This document shows positions 58,493-64,000 of a stretch of DNA of 64,000 nucleotides, piece after piece. Within the stretch, counting starts at the first letter, position 1; the number at the start of each line of letters is the position of its first letter. The DNA comes from Zanthoxylum bungeanum (lineage: Eukaryota > Streptophyta > Magnoliopsida > Sapindales > Rutaceae). A model generated the notes under the pieces. The model searched no databases, was not told the origin of the DNA, and saw nothing but the letters and a program-made list of their open reading frames with translations. Location of the stretch: NCBI GenBank assembly GCA_019454045.1, contig SKCR01034770.1, positions 24,208 through 88,207 of the forward strand, read 5' to 3'. A program made the translations under genes and the position numbers.

Positions 58493-59474
58493 TCTGACGA
58501 CCGTATTTACTGCCAACATATCCAGAGATCTCTTGGGTTGCTTCCCGAAGATTCACCAATGACGTATGATTCAAACTCGATTAATCTTGGATTAATTACG
58601 GAGAGACTTTATCTTGGATAAAGTACTATACAAAGAGAGAGAACGATTAATTTGAATTAATCGTAAAAATATTATATTCGATATAATAATAGAAATTCGA
58701 TTTCGACGCGAAATTAAAATTAGATTTTAATTCGGGCAAACGAGTTAATTTAGAATTAATTCGTTAGCGACGTAAATAATAATTTCGCTAGGCGCAATTA
58801 TTTATTTAAATTCGATTTAATTAACGTCGCGACGTAAGTTCGGTATTTCGGAAATATCGAACCCGAACGCGTGAGTGCACGTGGCCCACTTTCATTTGGA
58901 AACGTGTGGGACCCACATGACATGTCATATTATGCTTATTAATTCTAATGCATTGCATGGAGATAGTGTACAATGCACTCAATGGTTTTGCATGGAAATT
59001 GAGTGTTTGACACTCTAAGCCATTGCATGATTTTGGTCATAAGTTTATTATTAATTTAATAAATATTATGGCATAAATATAAATTGATTTTTTGTAACAA
59101 AAATCATTCAACTTTTCTCTCTCACATTGCCGAAACTACATGCAGTTTTGGGCTCTCCATTTCTTCAATTTTTGTGGCAAGATTTGAAGAAGTTGTGCAT
59201 TCAAAATCACAACAAAGGCTAGCACCTTCAAGGGATCATACATAGGTGATATGGGAAACTAATCCTTGAGCTTGGAAGGATCAAACTCGACTTGGAGTCC
59301 CTCTTTTTCTCTGGCCGAGAGCTTCACTGCACAAGGGAGGAATTTCGCATCATCTTAGCATCCATTTTCAAGTATTGTGAGTATGATTCCGCCATACTTC
59401 AATTAATTCATTCATGTATTTATATATTTTGCTTGTTCTTGTTGATCTTGGGGCTTGGTTATTTTTTTCCAACA
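58493..59474 (+). repeat. 3' LTR of element C, 5'-truncated
   Basis: Begins at CTGACGACCGTATTTACTGCC, corresponding to about 50120 of the 5' LTR, and runs to TTCCAACA at 59474, followed by TSD CTATA. The first half of the LTR and the end of pol were removed in one deletion. Confidence 0.88.
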
Positions 59475-60471
59475 CTATATGTCTTCTAGGAAGACATACA
59501 TGGATGACAACATACCAACGTATAAAACTAGGCTTTAACGGAAAGGTATCGTTATCAACATTGTGTTGATTACGATTCAACTTTTTACCTGTTGCCACGG
59601 TAAATCCATTTGGATAATGAAGATTATTCGATCCATGATTGGATTGAAGCAAGCATTAGGTTCTTGGAATTATCGTTTTGATATAATCATAATGATGTAT
59701 GATTTAATTCAAAACGAAAATAATTCTAGTGTATATAAGAAGGTTAGTGGGAGCGCACTGATAGTGGCTGTCCTATAAAATAATGATAATACGTCATTTC
59801 TTGGAAATGATATTCCCATAAAAATAAATATCGGCGAAAGCTTGGCTTTCGCAATACTCTCCTAGAAACCGTACATTGAAAAATGTACGAGACCTGGTGT
59901 ATCATACGCTTTGAGCATATGGATTCACAAACAGGCCGATCCGAGTGATAGTCACTGGATTGATGTTAAGAACATCCGTTAGTATCTTAGAGAACTAAGG
60001 ATGCTGTCTTAGTCTATGGAGAAGGAGAACTTGAAGTGACTGGGGTCACTGTAGCAAGTTTCCTATAACCGATAAAGACGACTAAAAGTCGCAAACGGTA
60101 CTATATAGTTTGAATAACGGTACAGTGAGCTGGAAATCTTCCAAGTAAGATATGTTACCGACATAAATAAACAACAAATGCGGGTTATTGCTGCAGCTGA
60201 AGCAGCAATAGAAGTCATTTGGGTCGATACAAATCTAATTAGATTAGATATAGTTCTGTTAGCAGCTGAGCTGGGCGTCAGCACAGGCTAAAGAATTAAC
60301 GGTCTAATCAACTATCCAGATACATACTTAGATACTCATCTGATTCATTCGGATCATATATCGTGGCGATATGATGATCGAATAAATCGCATCAAGATGA
60401 TAATCCTGCAAATCCGCTGACGAATGCATTTCTCAGCAGTTTGAGTGACTGGCTATGTGCCAAGTGGAGAT
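59475..60471 (+). pseudogene. Copia element D: remaining RT and RNase H, decayed
   Basis: Continues the RT of D after C: block ATTGGATTGAAGCAAGCATTAGG (IGLKQAL), GTTAGTGGGAGCGCACTGAT, TTTGAGCATATGG, then RNase H (GCTGCAGCTGAAGCAGCAAT, 60193) and the PPT CCAAGTGGAGATTG just before the 3' LTR. Many stops. The YVDD region is missing or unreadable near 59790. Confidence 0.75.
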
Positions 60472-62578
60472 TGTTGGACAAAATGACCCATAGCGTCACT
60501 ATTTGCACAGATTATTGTGTTGTTGTAGCAAATTAACTATATTGACAAGGAAATTGCACTCTCATCATTTGTGATTAGATCACCATAGATATATAAATGA
60601 AGAGAGGTCCCTATGATTAGTTCCTGGACTGAGAATGATATGAGACAGTATCAGTCCCCGAAGGTTTAATCATTAAATATCCCTAGCCGGAGTATTATCG
60701 AGACTGGACATCGATAATGCGGAATAGGCTAGTATTGCACTTGTGTGCGTTGTGAGGGCACAATGACATAGTTCTCATATATATAAGTATCATACTTATG
60801 CAAGTGCGATAGGAGGTCGTGTTTCACCGATGGTACGGGAAACAGCTTCGCTCTGGATAGACCCCTCGGAATCTCATTGGTATTATGACTATGTGTCTAT
60901 GGGAGGCCGAAATCAAGGTAGGTGTGTATAGTCGTAACCTGACACTTACATCGCTAATACTTGCGATAATCGGTAGACTTTGGTCTTGGTGGTACAGGCC
61001 TTAACCGGTTCTGCGTACACCACTTCTAGGTTTATCAGAGAGTCGTAGTGTATTGGGTGTGATGTCAAGACGGAAGTATCACTCCAGTCATAGTGGAGAT
61101 GATGTCACGCAGGATACGTATTAGTGCTCTTAAGTGCTGGCCGGCCATCGGGATATTATGACAAGGTCATGTATATCCGATTATAGAGACTAGTTACCAG
61201 ACATCCGACATGTGCTTCGGACGGGGCAGACACTTATCTAGCCCCAGCCCTAGCACGTGACTATCCGATACTGGGCTAATATACGCAATACTACGGTATA
61301 TATACACGTTGATACAGATCTATATATTCCTGTAAGAATATTTCTGGAGAATTGGGTAGGCATGGCGCTTTGCTATAAGCCAACTTGTCTTGTAAATCGG
61401 TATAAACGTAGTACGAGGTACTTACGTGTTCGGATAGTCCGACGACCGTATTTACTGCCAACATATCCAGAGATCTCATGGGTCGCTTCCCGAAGATTCA
61501 CCGATGACGTATAACTCGCACTTAATTAATTTGGGATTGATTAGAAGAGAGAGAAAATTAATCTGGGATTAATTACGGAGATATTTTATCTGGGATAAAA
61601 TATTAATTAAAGAGAGAGAACGATTAATTTGGAATTAATCGATAAAATAATATATTCGATATATTATAAGAAATTGGATTTTGACGCGGAATTAAAATTA
61701 GATTTTAATTCGGGCGAACGAATTAATTTAGAATTAATTCGTTAGCGACGTGAATAGTGAATTCGCTAGGCGTAATCATTTAATTACGATGCGACGGAAA
61801 ATTCGTTAATTTGGAATTAGCGAATCCGAGCCCGCGAGTGATTGTGAGCGCATTCACATTTCGAATTCGAGCGCGGCACGCAAGTCACATCAAGCGTGAA
61901 ATCGCTAGTCGCATCATTTGTCAAATCACTTGTCACTTTGAGTGATATGACATGACATGTTGTCACTTTATTAAAGTGAATAGATGTGATGTGAATAGTG
62001 ATGTGAAATGATGGAAAGCTTTATTGCTTTTTTACTTTTTGACTTTTGAATTAAAGTAATATATATGTTTTATTTAATTTACTTGGTAAATGTGATAAAT
62101 ATATATATTAAAGCTTTATCTTCTCTCTCTAAAATTAAGGACATACGGTCTTCTTCTTTTCCCTCCTTTCTCTCTCGGCTTGGAGCCGTTTTTCATCTTC
62201 TTCTCTCTCGTTTTTCTGGTTCTGCCGAGAAGTAATGAGAAGCAAGAATTGATTTTGTTTTAAAACCAAGTGCTAGCACACACATAGAGTTATCCTAAGG
62301 TGATAGGGAAGCGAATTTATGAGCATGGAAAAGCTTGAAGCTTGGAGCTTCAATGGAGTCTCACATGGCCGATTCTTGGAGGGACTTTGGAGGCCAAAAC
62401 CGAGCAGCCCACTGCTTGAAGAAGCCACTGCCGAGCATGGAGAGAGGCAGAAAACGCATCTTGTTCTTCGCATCTCAAACCGTTCAATTTGAGTATGTAT
62501 TCTGCACCTCATATGTTGTGTATTCATGCGTTTTTTTGATTGATTTGTTGATCTTGGGACCTAATTAGAAACTCAACA
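60472..62578 (+). repeat. 3' LTR of element D
   Basis: TGTTGGACAAAATGACCC...GAAACTCAACA, 2107 bp, followed by TSD CCAGT. By eye only scattered differences from the 5' copy. Confidence 0.92.
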
Positions 62579-62997
62579 CCAGTAGGTGGACATCCAAGTC
62601 CGAAACATATATCTTATATATGCCAATATATCGAAAATATTACCTAACCTTTTTCCTCTGAATCAACCTAGCCTTGGCTTTGGCACAACAAACTTAATGA
62701 TCCCAGTTAAGCGGAACCCATTGACATGGAAAGCTTCGTAATCAATGTCGATGGACAAGAAGTGATCTTGACTTTGGCCGACAAATCACGACTTGGACAA
62801 GACACCGATATGGAACAAAACTCTCATGATTCAAACACATCCGCAATTGACAAAGGTCTTGACTTTGGCCAACAAACCAATGCCAACTTTGGATCTTGAG
62901 TAAGAATCACTCAACGGAAGGAAAAATGCTTAATATGTTTTGAGGTTTTTTCGTGTGCAAATTGGCAACCAATTTATTATCATTGTTAAGGTCTCAT
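62579..62997 (-). other. Leader fragment of element E
   Basis: Resumes E after D with AGGTGGACATCCAAGTCCG, matching 17710 onward in G, and contains CTTGACTTTGGCC motifs near 62767 and 62857. It is cut at 62997 before reaching the primer site and 5' LTR. Confidence 0.75.
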
Positions 62998-64000
62998 TGT
63001 AGGACACAGAAACTGGGCGACGCATGCTGTTCTAGACTCAGGGCCTAGTTGGGAGTACGGAGTAGCCCACGGGGGACTAAACCGGAGAGTAACAGAGTCG
63101 CCACCCGGTGTGAACCGGGAAAATGATTTAAGGCCGCACTCACCCCTCGAAGGGAAGACCTCAAACCGTTGGGTTCGGAATGGTCCCTTACTTATGTCGT
63201 TTGTAATGAATGGATTTGTGCAATATTAACCAAGTCTACTCAACTACATGTTGGTCAAAGTAGTCTAAATTCTAGGTTTGCATGCTTCAACAGTAAACTT
63301 TTCATAACGGCAAACATCCGACATCACACATCAAACATGCTACATACATAGTAATCTAAACATGCCTTAATTTAAATTCCTAATAAAAGGTAAATAACTA
63401 AAACATGCTTGAAATAAAATAACATTCTAGTAGGCTAATCATGCTCAAATACAAGTTGGATGAAATGAAATACATGAATCTTTCGAGTGGTACGGGGCAT
63501 TGTATCCCGAGTACAAACCATAATATCGTCCATTCGGATTCGGCTATGGAATTTATGTCCGGGTTTCCATCTGATATACCACAAGAAAGAACACATATTT
63601 CATTCACCCCGAAATCACATCATATACTAATTCATTATTTCATGCGAACTAATTCTAAATAACATGCTCAAATAACCATCCTAAGTCATTATTTCATGTG
63701 AATTAATCCTAAATGACATGCCAAGCTAATCATTCATACTAACACATAAAAATACATTTCCTAAATCATTATTTTATGTAAATAAATTTAATACAACATA
63801 CTAAAATAATTGAACACATTAAACACATGAAATACATTTTTTAAGCCATTATTCATGTGAGCCAATTCGAACAACATGGCAAGTTAACTACTCATGCTAA
63901 AATACCATAAAATACATTTTTAAATCATTATTTTATGTGAGAAAATTCTGTAATATAAACCCTCAGGTCTAACCTTTTTTGTCGTTGTTTGGAGACGCGT
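62998..64000 (-). mobile_element. Family F-like LTR element, minus strand, runs off the window
   Basis: Begins TGTAGGACACAGAAACTGGG and contains the complement of the F segment GAATGGACGGTA...GGATGGAAACCC (about 63520-63575 versus 25290-25345); near 63965 the complement of GGTTAGACCTGAGGG (25143) recurs. CTCAT (62993-62997) would be its target duplication. Near 63090 is an ACAGAGTCGCCACCCGG block of unknown role. No coding sequence is seen. Confidence 0.6.

Larger units (their letters stand above)
39230..59474 (+). mobile_element. Copia element C, nested in the RT of D
   Basis: TGTTAGACAG...TTCCAACA, flanked by TSD CTATA (39225-39229 and 59475-59479). Its 5' LTR is split by element B, its pol is split by a solo LTR, and its 3' LTR lacks the first half. 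It has the best preserved Copia coding region in the window, making it the candidate closest to a helper for the decayed relatives, though it is itself broken. Confidence 0.9.
32470..62578 (+). mobile_element. Copia element D, complete ends, with C nested inside
   Basis: Flanked by TSD CCAGT (32465-32469 and 62579-62583), with LTRs of 2109 and 2107 bp that are almost the same by eye. It is inserted in the leader of E. Element C occupies 39230-59474. Without C, D is about 9.9 kb, of which only decayed pol pieces remain, so it could not make its own proteins at the time of its last move unless decay came later. Confidence 0.92.

Overview
The window looks like nuclear DNA of a flowering plant, probably a eudicot: AT-rich, with no bacterial features, and made almost entirely of nested LTR retrotransposons. 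I traced element boundaries by eye from terminal TG...CA dinucleotides, paired LTR copies and 5-bp target-site duplications (TSDs). No ordinary host gene with introns is visible.

Left block, 1-20486. A plus-strand Ty1-copia element (H; Angela/Tork-like by its RNase H wording) enters from the left edge. Its 3' LTR is split by a minus-strand Copia element (G, 2237-19766). G is split in turn by a plus-strand Ty3/gypsy element of the Athila/Tat type (6056-14096, TSD ACAGC). That element is the highlight of the window. It has a nearly full gag-protease frame, has lost its reverse transcriptase, RNase H and integrase core, and carries two extra frames downstream. The first (9548-10096) has a basic patch and a four-cysteine cluster resembling the nucleic-acid-binding, silencing-suppressor type proteins of plant flexiviruses. 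The second (10357-11010) is a complete intronless 217-residue LOG (cytokinin riboside 5'-monophosphate phosphoribohydrolase), apparently captured from a spliced host mRNA. T-rich 3' splice acceptors lie just upstream of the gag region, of the virus-like frame and of the LOG frame, so each could be the first frame of a different spliced RNA.

Middle block, 20632-26436. Two diverged copies of another LTR family (F) lie here, one of them hit by a solo Copia LTR with TSD CCACA. The second copy contains a 175-bp tandem array.

Right block, 26437-64000. This is a deep nest: minus-strand Copia E contains plus-strand Copia D (32470-62578, TSD CCAGT), which contains plus-strand Copia C (39230-59474, TSD CTATA). 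C contains minus-strand Copia B in its 5' LTR (39777-49705, TSD TACAC) and a minus-strand solo LTR in its pol (55627-57611, TSD ATGGA). An F-like element in minus orientation (62998 to the end) interrupts the right side of E. C keeps the most readable pol, with DD35E integrase, protease DSG and a YVDD reverse transcriptase motif, though all are broken. B and D have very similar LTR pairs but decayed coding regions, which suggests they were moved in trans.

All similarities are by-eye recognition; no searches were run.
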